From assembly GCA_030593185.1 (NCBI GenBank), contig JAUVHQ010000143.1, forward strand, positions 1 to 5,941: a stretch of 5,941 bases of DNA. The letters run 5' to 3'. The position numbers were made by a program, and so were the translations under genes. The notes beneath the pieces were generated by a model that was given only the letters and a program-made list of their open reading frames with translations, did no database searches and was not told the DNA's origin. Shown one piece after another: positions 1 through 5,941 of the stretch (positions are counted from its first letter, which is position 1; each line of letters begins with the position of its first letter). Origin of the DNA: Bacteroidota bacterium (GTDB lineage: Bacteria > Bacteroidota > Bacteroidia > Bacteroidales > VadinHA17).

Positions 1-389
1 ATGTAACAAATGTTAATGAAACAATATCCCTTGAGCCGGGAGAATATAGAATTTATACAACAGAAAAGCTGAACAAACCTGACATTACTGCATCAGTTAA
101 CAATCCATTACGGCAGGATAGTTATTCCATTTATATTTATCCTAATCCATCAGATAATTTTTTCACCATTACTATGGAAGGTGATCCCGGAGAACAAAAT
201 ATCCTTTCCATCATTGACATCACAGGGAAGATTGTTTGCCAACCTGAGACCTCATACAAATCAGGAATTTATACCTGGAAATGGGATGGCAAGATGGAAA
301 ATGGTGAACCGGCAAGCGCAGGTATATATTTTTGCCGTATTAATAACCGCAATAAACAAATTGTTAAGCAACTGGTTAAGGTAAAATAA
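1..389 (+). CDS. C-terminal part of a T9SS-secreted protein, probably an alpha-amylase-type glycoside hydrolase (5' end outside window)
   Basis: The reading frame is open from base 3, so 128 residues of a longer protein are visible, ending at TAA 387-389. Visible residues 10-23 (LEPGEYRIYTTEKL) resemble the last strand of the C-terminal beta domain that closes many Bacteroidota GH13 alpha-amylases. The rest is a type A T9SS sorting domain: YPNPS at residues 46-50, then an IIDITGKIV strand, WDGKMENGEPASAGIYF, and a lysine-rich final strand ending KQLVKVK. Such tails direct export across the outer membrane and are usually cleaved, leaving the enzyme at the cell surface or released. The catalytic part lies outside the window, so the amylase call rests on the short beta-domain match and on the GH13 and GH65 neighbours; the sorting domain is much more certain. 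The Met at base 174 is internal and not a start. The gene converges on the minus-strand cluster. Confidence 0.8.
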   Translation, partial: VTNVNETISLEPGEYRIYTTEKLNKPDITASVNNPLRQDSYSIYIYPNPSDNFFTITMEGDPGEQNILSIIDITGKIVCQPETSYKSGIYTWKWDGKMENGEPASAGIYFCRINNRNKQIVKQLVKVK

Positions 390-393
390 TTAC

Positions 394-417
394 GTTATTA
401 ATAACGTTATTAATAAC
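394..417. repeat. Two tandem copies of the 12-bp perfect palindrome GTTATTAATAAC
   Basis: GTTATTAATAAC occurs at 394-405 and again at 406-417 with no spacer. Each copy is its own reverse complement, so the 24-base block is also self-complementary. A partial third unit (TTATTAAT) follows at 419-426. The block starts four bases after the stop codon of the upstream gene, in a convergent intergenic region. It can form cruciform or hairpin structures on either strand. The simplest role is transcription termination; a protein-binding site is possible but nothing else supports it. Confidence 0.85.
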
Positions 418-432
418 CTTATTAATTTTTTT
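409..432 (+). terminator. Candidate Rho-independent terminator of the left-edge gene
   Basis: ATTAATAA (409-416) can pair with TTATTAAT (419-426), with CC between them, so a real hairpin would have about 6-7 pairs and a 4-6 base loop. A run of seven T follows at 426-432. Position, 20 bases after the stop codon, and the T-tract fit an intrinsic terminator. The stem has no G-C pairs and would be weak, although the tandem palindrome just upstream offers competing, longer stems. In the opposite direction the T-tract is poor (TAATTATTTTA), so termination of the minus-strand operon here is less certain. Confidence 0.5.
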
Positions 433-608
433 AGCAGGTTGCCATTTTGGATATCCAATTGCCAAACCCCAGATGATATAAACCTGTCAGACCGGTGAAA
501 GATTTTTTCATAGCAAAACACATATAACTCGCTAAATTAAATATGTATAACCATTTAGCAAATTACTCTGAAACAGCCGGGTGGATTGTTGAGAAATTAA
601 TTAAAGTT

Positions 609-1994
609 TTATTTCACCAATACTTTATAATTCCAGGCATCTAGAAATAGCGAATCAATTAAAGGTAATTGAATTTTTTCCTTTGAAAACAGATCTTCAT
701 AATCTCCTTTCAGATTCTCCAATGCCGGTCTGATTTTAGTAGCTTTCTTACTCATATTAATGAACACAATAACTCTGTTATCCTCTTTTTCGCGTGAAAA
801 GGCAAAAATTCTATTATTCCTGTTGGTTTTTATTCTTTTCATTGCTCCTCCGGAGTCACCATTCCACAGTGCCATGTTGTTTTTCTTAAGTTCATTTAGT
901 GATTTATAAAAACCTGTTAATTCACATTCTTTCCATTCAATCGGATCCCTTTCAAAAAACTTGAGGCGTTTATCAAGACATGCTTCCTGCCCATTATACA
1001 TTAGTGGGACACCAGGAATAGTAAACATAAATACTGCAAATGCTTTATGAGCTTCTCCCATCCTTTCTTCAATTGTTCCAGCCCATGAATTTTCATCATG
1101 ATTTGTAATAAATCTCAATCTGTACACATTATCAGGGTATGTTTTCTGTTCTTTTTTAAGGTGCTTATCAATACTCACAACGCTTTCTTTCCCTTGTGCC
1201 ACCCTGTTCATCAAATGATGCAGTTCCCAGGAATAATTCATATCAAATCCTTTTTCAAGAAAATAGGTTTGTTCTTCATTTTCAGCCAGCATCAGAACAG
1301 GTTGGATTTTCTCCAATTCCGCTCTTGCTCTTTCCCAGATTTCCTTCGGGGTTTTGTGTGGATGATCCACTCGGAAACCATCCACTCCGAGTCTAACCCA
1401 AAAACTCAGTGCTTCAACCATGTAATCATGTAGTCCAGGCTGTGACCAGTCGAATTGTATAACATCAGTCCAGTCAGTTCCGATTGGTGGAATAAAATTT
1501 CCGGTTGAATCTTTCATGTAAAACTCCGGATGGTCAGTAGCCAGAGGATTGTCCCATGCAGAATGGTTTGGAACCCAATCAAGCATAATAAAAAATCCCA
1601 TTTCATGGGCTTTTGAAACCATTGTTTTAAAATCATCCAACGTTCCGAATTCCGGATTAATATCCTGATAATCTTTAACAGAATAATAGCTTCCGAGCTC
1701 TCCTTTTCTATTCTCTTCACCGATCGGATGTACTGGCATAAACCATAATACATCAACACCAAGTTCTTTTAACCGGGGCAGGTGTTTCTCAAATGCAGTA
1801 ATGGTTCCCTCCTTGGTGAATTGCCTTAGGTTTATTTCATACAAGACAACATTTTTTGACCAATCAGGGTGAACAATCTCACTGATAAAGCTTTCAGGTT
1901 CTTCCTTCTTCTGATCTGCAATCTGCTTGCAGCTAAAAAATAACGCAGTTGCAACAAATAGTACAATGACACTAATGAATAATCTTCTTTTCAT
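609..1994 (-). CDS. GH13 alpha-amylase family lipoprotein
   Basis: This 461-residue protein is predicted to hydrolyse (or transglycosylate) alpha-1,4-glucan links in starch or maltodextrins at the cell envelope. Residues 1-21 are a lipoprotein signal (MKRR, hydrophobic core, FFS before Cys22), atypical in having Phe at -3 and -2. The GH13 barrel covers about 48-400. Region I is D139-WVP-NH144, region II GFRVD with the expected nucleophile D210, region III MLAE with the expected acid/base E238, and region IV FITNHD with the transition-state Asp at 300; MYNGQE (332-337) follows. All three catalytic acids are present. The segment IGEENRKGELGSYYSVKDY (91-109) is typical of small bacterial members. 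A short beta domain ends the protein. The start has no Shine-Dalgarno but an A/T-rich leader, normal in Bacteroidota. It lies 50 bases after the CotH gene with no visible promoter between, so co-transcription is likely. Whether the lipoprotein faces the periplasm or the outside is not clear: no acidic export signal directly follows Cys22. Exact specificity is unresolved. Confidence 0.93.
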   Translation of the reverse strand: MKRRLFISVIVLFVATALFFSCKQIADQKKEEPESFISEIVHPDWSKNVVLYEINLRQFTKEGTITAFEKHLPRLKELGVDVLWFMPVHPIGEENRKGELGSYYSVKDYQDINPEFGTLDDFKTMVSKAHEMGFFIMLDWVPNHSAWDNPLATDHPEFYMKDSTGNFIPPIGTDWTDVIQFDWSQPGLHDYMVEALSFWVRLGVDGFRVDHPHKTPKEIWERARAELEKIQPVLMLAENEEQTYFLEKGFDMNYSWELHHLMNRVAQGKESVVSIDKHLKKEQKTYPDNVYRLRFITNHDENSWAGTIEERMGEAHKAFAVFMFTIPGVPLMYNGQEACLDKRLKFFERDPIEWKECELTGFYKSLNELKKNNMALWNGDSGGAMKRIKTNRNNRIFAFSREKEDNRVIVFINMSKKATKIRPALENLKGDYEDLFSKEKIQLPLIDSLFLDAWNYKVLVK

Positions 1995-2044
1995 GGTTAA
2001 TTTGTTATTGATTAATAAATATTTTTATTCCCCGGTAAAGCCAT

Positions 2045-4312
2045 TCACTGAATAATTATTTTAACAATTTCTCCTTTTTCAGATCTCAGAAGATAGATGC
2101 CGGGTAGTATTCCTCCAGTATTGAATTGTCTGACATTGGACTTTCCCATAAACAACCTGCCGGATAAATCATACAACCTGAAAGAAATCAGTTTGTTGAA
2201 ATATATCATACCATTGTTTGCAGGATTGGGATAAACAAGTAGTGGTGATTCAACCTGGCCGCTAACCGGAATTGCTGTTAGCAGATTGCTGAACCCGGGA
2301 GTAGAACTACTAAACACAATCCATTCACTTCCCCCATCCGTACTTCTGCCATATGAAAAATCATCCAACTGTGCTCCAAATACCAGGTGATCAATATTGG
2401 TTGATCCTCTTTGTGGTGACTCGAAAATACCAATCTCCTCGCCCGACTTTTTCAATTTGAAATTTGTATGAGCCGGGCCCTGGCCATTTTGTCCATCTGC
2501 CCATATAAGTATAAATCCACCCGGATCAAGAATTGAATCGGGTAGTAACCATCTGCAAGGATTTTGCAGATCATCAGATAAATATTTATCACCCATCCAA
2601 ACCGCATTGTGATCTTTGTTGTAAATCTCAACCCAGTCATCATATTCGCCAAATTCATCTGCAATTGCCTGATCATTTCCTGCCATAAACTCATTGATTA
2701 CCAGATCGGGGTTTATTGTTTCGAACACGTGGATCTCAACTGGCTGGCAAGGCTTTATTAATTCACCTGTTCCACCCTGATCATTCACTTTAACCTGGTA
2801 TTTAATCCTGCTGTCGCTGCTTACAGGATCAAGGGAAACAGTATACACATTATCGTCTGCAACAAGATCCGGATTCAAACCATTATCATACATATCGATA
2901 ATTTCATCAGGACCATCATTAATGGAATACATCAGCTCCACCGCTGACAGTGGGTCATCATCTTTAACAAAAGCCGATACCAAAGGAAATTCACCTAATC
3001 TTGGATGATTCGATTTTATGTACTTTATGACAGGAACAATGCCGTTCAACTCTAATTGATCCTTAGCAGCTTCAATTCTTGTGTTAATGTACGGCTTTAA
3101 TCCATATGGGACATGCCCCCAAAGTGGCTGAACATATGATTGATGGAAATTCTCCAATGTGTAGCCATAATTAAGTGAATAAAAGGGATCCGAGGTCAGG
3201 GAAGCAGAGATCATAGCGTGGATTGAGTCAATACGCGGGAAAAAGGATGATGTATCCATAATCTCTGTAACCAGCTGATTAACATAGAAGGAGAATTGGT
3301 CTTTGTATTGCTGAATTTCTAAAATGCGGTTATGAAGGGGTCTGTATTCTCCATGTTTTGCCCAGTCATATATGTTACGGATTCCCCAGTCTCTGCCAAT
3401 CCAATCAATTCCCAATGTATTGTCAAGATCGTACAGAATGTATTCAAACTTGCCGGTGGATGTATTTTGATACAGGTAGAAATTATTCTTGTTATAGGAA
3501 TATCCGTCCCAGTTCCCACTCACCACATCAAAAGCGAGTATTTTGAGAAAATCGGCTACATTGAATACTTTTTCAAGTTCACATGGTAGATTTTCTTTCG
3601 GTGCAGTATTTAGTATATAGATGAATTGATAAAGATCATTATAATTATCCCATTCAACATTGGTCCTTAAATCATAGGCCCTGCGGTCTCCTTGAGTAAT
3701 TTTATAATCATCAGGATTGCTACTGAAAAAATGCAAATCAGCAGGCCACAGGCATTTGTATAAATTACCTCCATTGTTGCCAAACCGGGAAAGAACAAAC
3801 TCCTCATCGATGTGTTCCACATTGATATAAAGTCCAAAATAGTTACCGTTAATATATAATTCTACGTGATTGGATCTGGGAGCAGGGATCTCAAACTTTC
3901 TAAGAACATCCCAGCAAAGTTTGGCCCGGATCACCGAAGGATCATTATGTTCGCCGTTAATGTTCATCTTCTCCAGCCCATAATACTTACCTCCAGGATT
4001 AAATGTATTGAATGAAATTTTAAATGATTTCTTTGGAGAATAGCGGGAAGTATTTCCGCGAAGTCTGAAGCCAACAGATTTAACGGTATCTACAATGGTT
4101 CCTGCATGAAAAATAAATGTTGCAGGATATTCATGATAGCTTGTTACATCATCATAAATTGCCTGGAGTGAATCCTGGTCGATGAGAATTTCAATCTTTG
4201 GGATAATTGAATCAGTAAATACAGGATCTGATATAGGAAAGGATGACTGCGAAAAACCTGGGGAAATCAGGATCCAGGAAAATACAATTAATAATAATCC
4301 TGTTTTATTCAT
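2045..4312 (-). CDS. Secreted CotH kinase family protein with lamin-tail domain and T9SS sorting signal
   Basis: The 755-residue protein starts with a Sec signal peptide (hydrophobic core 5-17, likely cleavage near 21-22, GFS/Q). Residues about 36-415 match the CotH family, atypical protein kinases first characterised on Bacillus spore-coat proteins: RGNTSRYSPKKSFKISF (85-101), MNINGEHNDPSVIRAKL (116-132), GLYINVEHID (160-169), GNWDGYSYNKNNFYLY (266-281) and YDLDNTLG (294-301). D269, D295 and D297 are the likely phosphoryl-transfer and metal residues by family analogy. A beta-sandwich module follows (about 424-530), then a lamin-tail domain (536-670; EYDDWVEIYN at 556-565, GRSTDGGSEW at 655-664). 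The T9SS tail is 690-755 (YPNPANN, LYDLSGRLF, LPGIYLL). This CotH, sandwich, lamin-tail, sorting-domain order is common in environmental Bacteroidota; substrates are unknown. The gene lies 24 bases after the hydrolase remnant and 50 before GH13, probably one transcript. Its leader has only a weak AGG-type ribosome site. No frameshift is seen. The domain calls are firm; kinase activity is inferred. Confidence 0.93.
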   Translation of the reverse strand: MNKTGLLLIVFSWILISPGFSQSSFPISDPVFTDSIIPKIEILIDQDSLQAIYDDVTSYHEYPATFIFHAGTIVDTVKSVGFRLRGNTSRYSPKKSFKISFNTFNPGGKYYGLEKMNINGEHNDPSVIRAKLCWDVLRKFEIPAPRSNHVELYINGNYFGLYINVEHIDEEFVLSRFGNNGGNLYKCLWPADLHFFSSNPDDYKITQGDRRAYDLRTNVEWDNYNDLYQFIYILNTAPKENLPCELEKVFNVADFLKILAFDVVSGNWDGYSYNKNNFYLYQNTSTGKFEYILYDLDNTLGIDWIGRDWGIRNIYDWAKHGEYRPLHNRILEIQQYKDQFSFYVNQLVTEIMDTSSFFPRIDSIHAMISASLTSDPFYSLNYGYTLENFHQSYVQPLWGHVPYGLKPYINTRIEAAKDQLELNGIVPVIKYIKSNHPRLGEFPLVSAFVKDDDPLSAVELMYSINDGPDEIIDMYDNGLNPDLVADDNVYTVSLDPVSSDSRIKYQVKVNDQGGTGELIKPCQPVEIHVFETINPDLVINEFMAGNDQAIADEFGEYDDWVEIYNKDHNAVWMGDKYLSDDLQNPCRWLLPDSILDPGGFILIWADGQNGQGPAHTNFKLKKSGEEIGIFESPQRGSTNIDHLVFGAQLDDFSYGRSTDGGSEWIVFSSSTPGFSNLLTAIPVSGQVESPLLVYPNPANNGMIYFNKLISFRLYDLSGRLFMGKSNVRQFNTGGILPGIYLLRSEKGEIVKIIIQ

Positions 4313-4336
4313 ACACCTGAGACATCGGTTGATGAA

Positions 4337-4480
4337 TTATTTCTTATGTTTTAATAACCAGTCATAGAATTCCGGATTGTCATATGTTTCGGCCCATGAA
4401 TCGTGGTTTGCTTCCTGGTAAAGTGTGAATTTTACCTCTCCTCCTGCTTTGTTCCAAACACTAATTCCTGTTCTTCGCAT
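4337..4480 (-). pseudogene. C-terminal remnant of an alpha/beta-hydrolase (esterase / predicted peptidase family)
   Basis: This open frame of 47 codons begins at an ATG inside the 3' end of the aldolase gene and ends at TAA (4337-4339). From about residue 8 it reads as the final part of bacterial esterases of the dienelactone hydrolase / phospholipase-carboxylesterase type: NKAGGEVKFTLYQEANHDSW (10-29), then AETYDNPEFYDWLLKHKK. His26 in NHDSW corresponds to the catalytic His of the triad. The nucleophile Ser (GxSxG) and the triad Asp lie in the missing N-terminal part, so the product cannot be active. The recognisable homology begins almost exactly where the aldolase stop codon lies (4461-4463); residues 1-7 are simply aldolase sequence read in another frame. 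A deletion or rearrangement that removed about 80-90% of the hydrolase gene is the simplest explanation. The frame is intact and well conserved, which suggests a recent event. An assembly join is the alternative. Confidence 0.8.
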
Positions 4481-5537
4481 TTAGGTCATCAAAGGCTTCC
4501 GTTAGTCTTTTTATAAAACTCTCTTCTCCTTTCCTCAGCCAGGCTCTTGGGTCATATAATTTTTTATTGGGTCTATCTTCACCTTCGGGATTTCCGATCT
4601 GGCTCTGCAGGTAGTCTTTCTTTTCTTTATAATAATTATTAACACCATCCCAGAATGCCCATTGCATATCAGTGTCAATATTCATTTTTATCACTCCATA
4701 ATCAATTGCTTCTTTGATCAGGTGCTTTTCAGAACCCGATCCTCCGTGGAACACAAAATTCACAGGTTTTTCACCTGTATTGAACTTTTTCATAATATAA
4801 TCCTGGGAATTTTTCAGGATCACAGGTGTCAGTTCAACATTCCCCGGTTTATAAACTCCATGAACATTACCAAATGCAGCAGCTATTGTAAAGTTATCGC
4901 TCACTTTCTTAAGCTCTTCCCATGCATATGCCACTTCTTCGGGTTGTGTATAAAGCTTTGAGCTGTCGATATCTGTTTGATCCACGCCATCTTCCTCACC
5001 GCCGGTAACACCCAGCTCAATTTCAAGTGTCATTCCAATTTTGCTCATTCTCTCGAGGTATTTTTTTGAAATGGAGATATTGTCTTCCAGGGTTTCTTCA
5101 GAGAGATCCAACATATGGGAACTGTATAGTGGTTGTCCTGTCTCTTCGTAGAACTGTTCTCCTGCATCAAGCATCCCGTCAATCCACGGAAGCAGCTTTT
5201 TTGCAGCATGGTCGGTATGCAGGACAACCGGTACTCCATACTGTTCTGCCATAATATGAATATGTTGTGCCCCCGATACTGCACCTGCTACAGCAGCTCT
5301 TTCATTTTCATTTGAAAGTCCTTTCCCTGCAAAAAATCTTGCTCCGCCATTAGAAAATTGAATAATTACCGGTGAATTTACATCACGGGCTGTTTCCAAC
5401 ACAGCGTTTACTGAATCTGTCCCGATAACATTAACTGCAGGTATAGCAAAATTATTCCTGTTAGCATATTCAAACAACTCTTTTACTTCATCCCCAAACA
5501 GAACGCCTGATCTGAATTTTGAATTTCCGTTACTCAT
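4461..5537 (-). CDS. fbaA: Class IIA fructose-bisphosphate aldolase
   Basis: This cytosolic, zinc-dependent enzyme reversibly cleaves fructose 1,6-bisphosphate to dihydroxyacetone phosphate and glyceraldehyde 3-phosphate in glycolysis and gluconeogenesis. From the chosen start it has 358 residues, one fewer than E. coli FbaA, and key residues fall at E. coli-like numbers: D109-H110 (catalytic Asp and zinc ligand in LHTDH), E174, E181-E182 in the GGEEDGVD loop, zinc ligands H226 (FGNVHGVYKP) and H264 (FHGGSGS), NIDTD at 286-290 for phosphate binding, and R331. It is complete, with no missing key residue. The start at 5537 (MSNGNSKF) is preferred because AAGGAG sits six bases upstream; the ATG at 5570 would add 11 residues and put that site inside the coding sequence. 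A candidate promoter precedes it, so it may be expressed independently of GH65. Its last 20 bases overlap the hydrolase remnant. Confidence 0.97.
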   Translation of the reverse strand: MSNGNSKFRSGVLFGDEVKELFEYANRNNFAIPAVNVIGTDSVNAVLETARDVNSPVIIQFSNGGARFFAGKGLSNENERAAVAGAVSGAQHIHIMAEQYGVPVVLHTDHAAKKLLPWIDGMLDAGEQFYEETGQPLYSSHMLDLSEETLEDNISISKKYLERMSKIGMTLEIELGVTGGEEDGVDQTDIDSSKLYTQPEEVAYAWEELKKVSDNFTIAAAFGNVHGVYKPGNVELTPVILKNSQDYIMKKFNTGEKPVNFVFHGGSGSEKHLIKEAIDYGVIKMNIDTDMQWAFWDGVNNYYKEKKDYLQSQIGNPEGEDRPNKKLYDPRAWLRKGEESFIKRLTEAFDDLNAKNRN

Positions 5538-5543
5538 TATAAA

Positions 5544-5549
5544 CTCCTT
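5544..5549 (-). promoter_or_regulatory. Strong Shine-Dalgarno of the aldolase gene
   Basis: On the minus strand AAGGAG is followed by a six-base spacer (TTTATA) and the ATG at 5537. It decides the aldolase start. The site is notable because most Bacteroidota genes, including the CotH and GH13 genes here, lack a good Shine-Dalgarno. Confidence 0.8.
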
Positions 5550-5584
5550 TTTAATTAGTTGATTATACAATTTTTTTAGCTTTT

Positions 5585-5592
5585 CAAAGATA
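5585..5592 (-). promoter_or_regulatory. Candidate Bacteroidota sigma-70 type promoter (-7 element) for the aldolase gene
   Basis: On the minus strand the sequence is TATCTTTG, an exact match to the Bacteroidota -7 consensus TAnnTTTG. It lies 47 bases before the aldolase ATG, so a transcript would have a leader of about 40 bases that includes the Shine-Dalgarno. The -33 TTTG is not perfect: only TTTAG appears at about the right distance (20 bases upstream), next to the GH65 stop codon. The call rests on one good half-element in an AT-rich gap, so it is moderate. Confidence 0.45.
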
Positions 5593-5602
5593 ACATAAAA
5601 GG

Positions 5603-5618
5603 GTCTAAAAGTCTAAAT
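5603..5618. repeat. Short tandem direct repeat GTCTAAA(A/T) x2
   Basis: GTCTAAAA (5603-5610) is followed directly by GTCTAAAT (5611-5618), the last base being the first of the GH65 stop codon triplet on the + strand. It covers the place where the -33 box of the aldolase promoter would lie. It may be chance in AT-rich DNA or a small regulator site. Confidence 0.4.
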
Positions 5619-5941
5619 TATTTCTTTGGAAATGTTTTCTCATCATTCCCCTGAAGCTCATATTCAGTACCATATACAGTAAGGTGAACACCTTTGCTAG
5701 ACCTGTTTCTAATTAATACATCTTTTTTCGTTACGTTGATTATTAATAATGTTCCCCGGAATTTCATGCAAAAGGAATAATTTTCCCATTGTTCAGGAAT
5801 CAATGGGTTAAAGTAAAGTTTTCCATTACGCACTCTCATACCTCCAAACCCTTTAACAATAGCCATCCAGGTTCCTGCCATACTTGTGATATGTAATCCT
5901 TCAGCAACTTCTTTATTGTAATCGTCCAGATCAAACCGTGC
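5618..5941 (-). CDS. GH65 family sugar phosphorylase/hydrolase, C-terminal 107 residues (5' part outside window)
   Basis: The frame is open to the right edge (first visible codon 5941-5939) and ends with TAA at 5618-5620. GH65 enzymes act on alpha-glucosidic disaccharides; most are inverting phosphorylases that turn maltose, trehalose or kojibiose plus phosphate into glucose and beta-glucose 1-phosphate. Visible residues 1-38 (ARFDLDDYN, then EGLHITSMAGTW at 14-25 and GFGGMRV at 31-37) are the end of the (alpha/alpha)6 barrel, with the conserved HITSMAGTW block. The remainder (LYFNPLIPEQW at 42-52, MKFRGTLLIINVTKKDV at 59-75) is the C-terminal beta domain usual for the family. The catalytic Glu and the specificity loop lie outside the window, so maltose phosphorylase is the likeliest identity given the GH13 neighbours but is not shown. 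The Met at 5881 is internal. It lies 80 bases upstream of the aldolase gene on the same strand. Confidence 0.92.
   Translation of the reverse strand, partial: ARFDLDDYNKEVAEGLHITSMAGTWMAIVKGFGGMRVRNGKLYFNPLIPEQWENYSFCMKFRGTLLIINVTKKDVLIRNRSSKGVHLTVYGTEYELQGNDEKTFPKK

Noticed and set aside
181..384. Plus-strand frame of 67 residues overlapping the T9SS tail
   Set aside because: It is a different frame from the one encoding the sorting domain, and shows no family resemblance.
531..559. Hairpin GCTAAAT / ATTTAGC as a terminator for the minus-strand operon
   Set aside because: The 7-bp stem has a 15-base loop and no T-tract follows on the minus strand, so termination is not supported.
1098..1433. 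Plus-strand open frame of 111 residues
   Set aside because: It lies wholly antisense within the GH13 gene, where conserved motifs confirm the minus-strand frame; it has no recognisable protein features.
1514..1762. Minus-strand open frame of 82 residues
   Set aside because: It is an alternate frame of the GH13 gene across conserved region I, so it is a shadow.
1995..2044. Promoter for the GH13 gene in the 50-base gap
   Set aside because: No TAnnTTTG element or TTTG box is present on the minus strand; co-transcription with the CotH gene is more likely.
3319..3589. Overlapping open frames on both strands within the CotH region
   Set aside because: All are shadows of the CotH domain frame, which carries the family motifs without interruption.
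4313..4480. Promoter for the CotH gene within the remnant region
   Set aside because: The nearest match is TAGTGTTTG, which has three rather than two bases between TA and TTTG; not convincing.
4662..4961. Plus-strand open frame of 99 residues
   Set aside because: It is antisense to the aldolase gene across the zinc-ligand motifs; no independent evidence.
4461..5570. Longer aldolase reading frame from the ATG at 5570 (369 residues)
   Set aside because: The extra 11 residues are encoded by the leader and would contain the AAGGAG ribosome site. The start at 5537 gives numbering matching E. coli FbaA at all key residues.

Overview
The window looks like a piece of a Bacteroidota chromosome. It is AT-rich. 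Two proteins carry C-terminal type IX secretion (T9SS) sorting domains, an exit route confined to that phylum. One enzyme is a lipoprotein whose lipobox has Phe residues. One upstream region has a TAnnTTTG-type -7 promoter element. I cannot place it below phylum from sequence alone.

Layout: the left edge (1-389, + strand) is the 3' end of a secreted protein. It ends in a beta-domain tail of the kind seen in alpha-amylase-type enzymes, followed by a T9SS sorting domain. A 219-base convergent intergenic region (390-608) follows, with an unusual tandem AT palindrome that probably terminates transcription. Everything else is on the minus strand. Read in transcription order from the right edge, it holds: the C-terminal 107 residues of a GH65 sugar phosphorylase/hydrolase (5618-5941); a complete class IIA fructose-bisphosphate aldolase (4461-5537) with its own candidate promoter and a strong Shine-Dalgarno; a 47-codon C-terminal remnant of an alpha/beta-hydrolase (4337-4480) abutting the aldolase stop codon; a 755-residue secreted CotH-kinase/lamin-tail/T9SS protein (2045-4312); and a GH13 alpha-amylase-family lipoprotein (609-1994).

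The carbohydrate genes suggest alpha-glucan (starch, glycogen or maltodextrin) use. A T9SS-exported amylase-like enzyme and an envelope-anchored GH13 lipoprotein would make short maltodextrins, GH65 would phosphorolyse maltose-type disaccharides, and the aldolase would take the sugar phosphates through glycolysis. This is inferred from family membership and proximity; no regulator, SusC/SusD pair or beta-phosphoglucomutase is visible. The CotH-type protein has no obvious part in this pathway.

I found no CRISPR array, tRNA, rRNA, insertion sequence or clear new system. The observation most worth following is the hydrolase remnant fused to the aldolase 3' end, a scar of deletion or rearrangement. 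Next are the CotH kinase-like protein inside a glycan locus and the tandem palindrome at the convergent junction.
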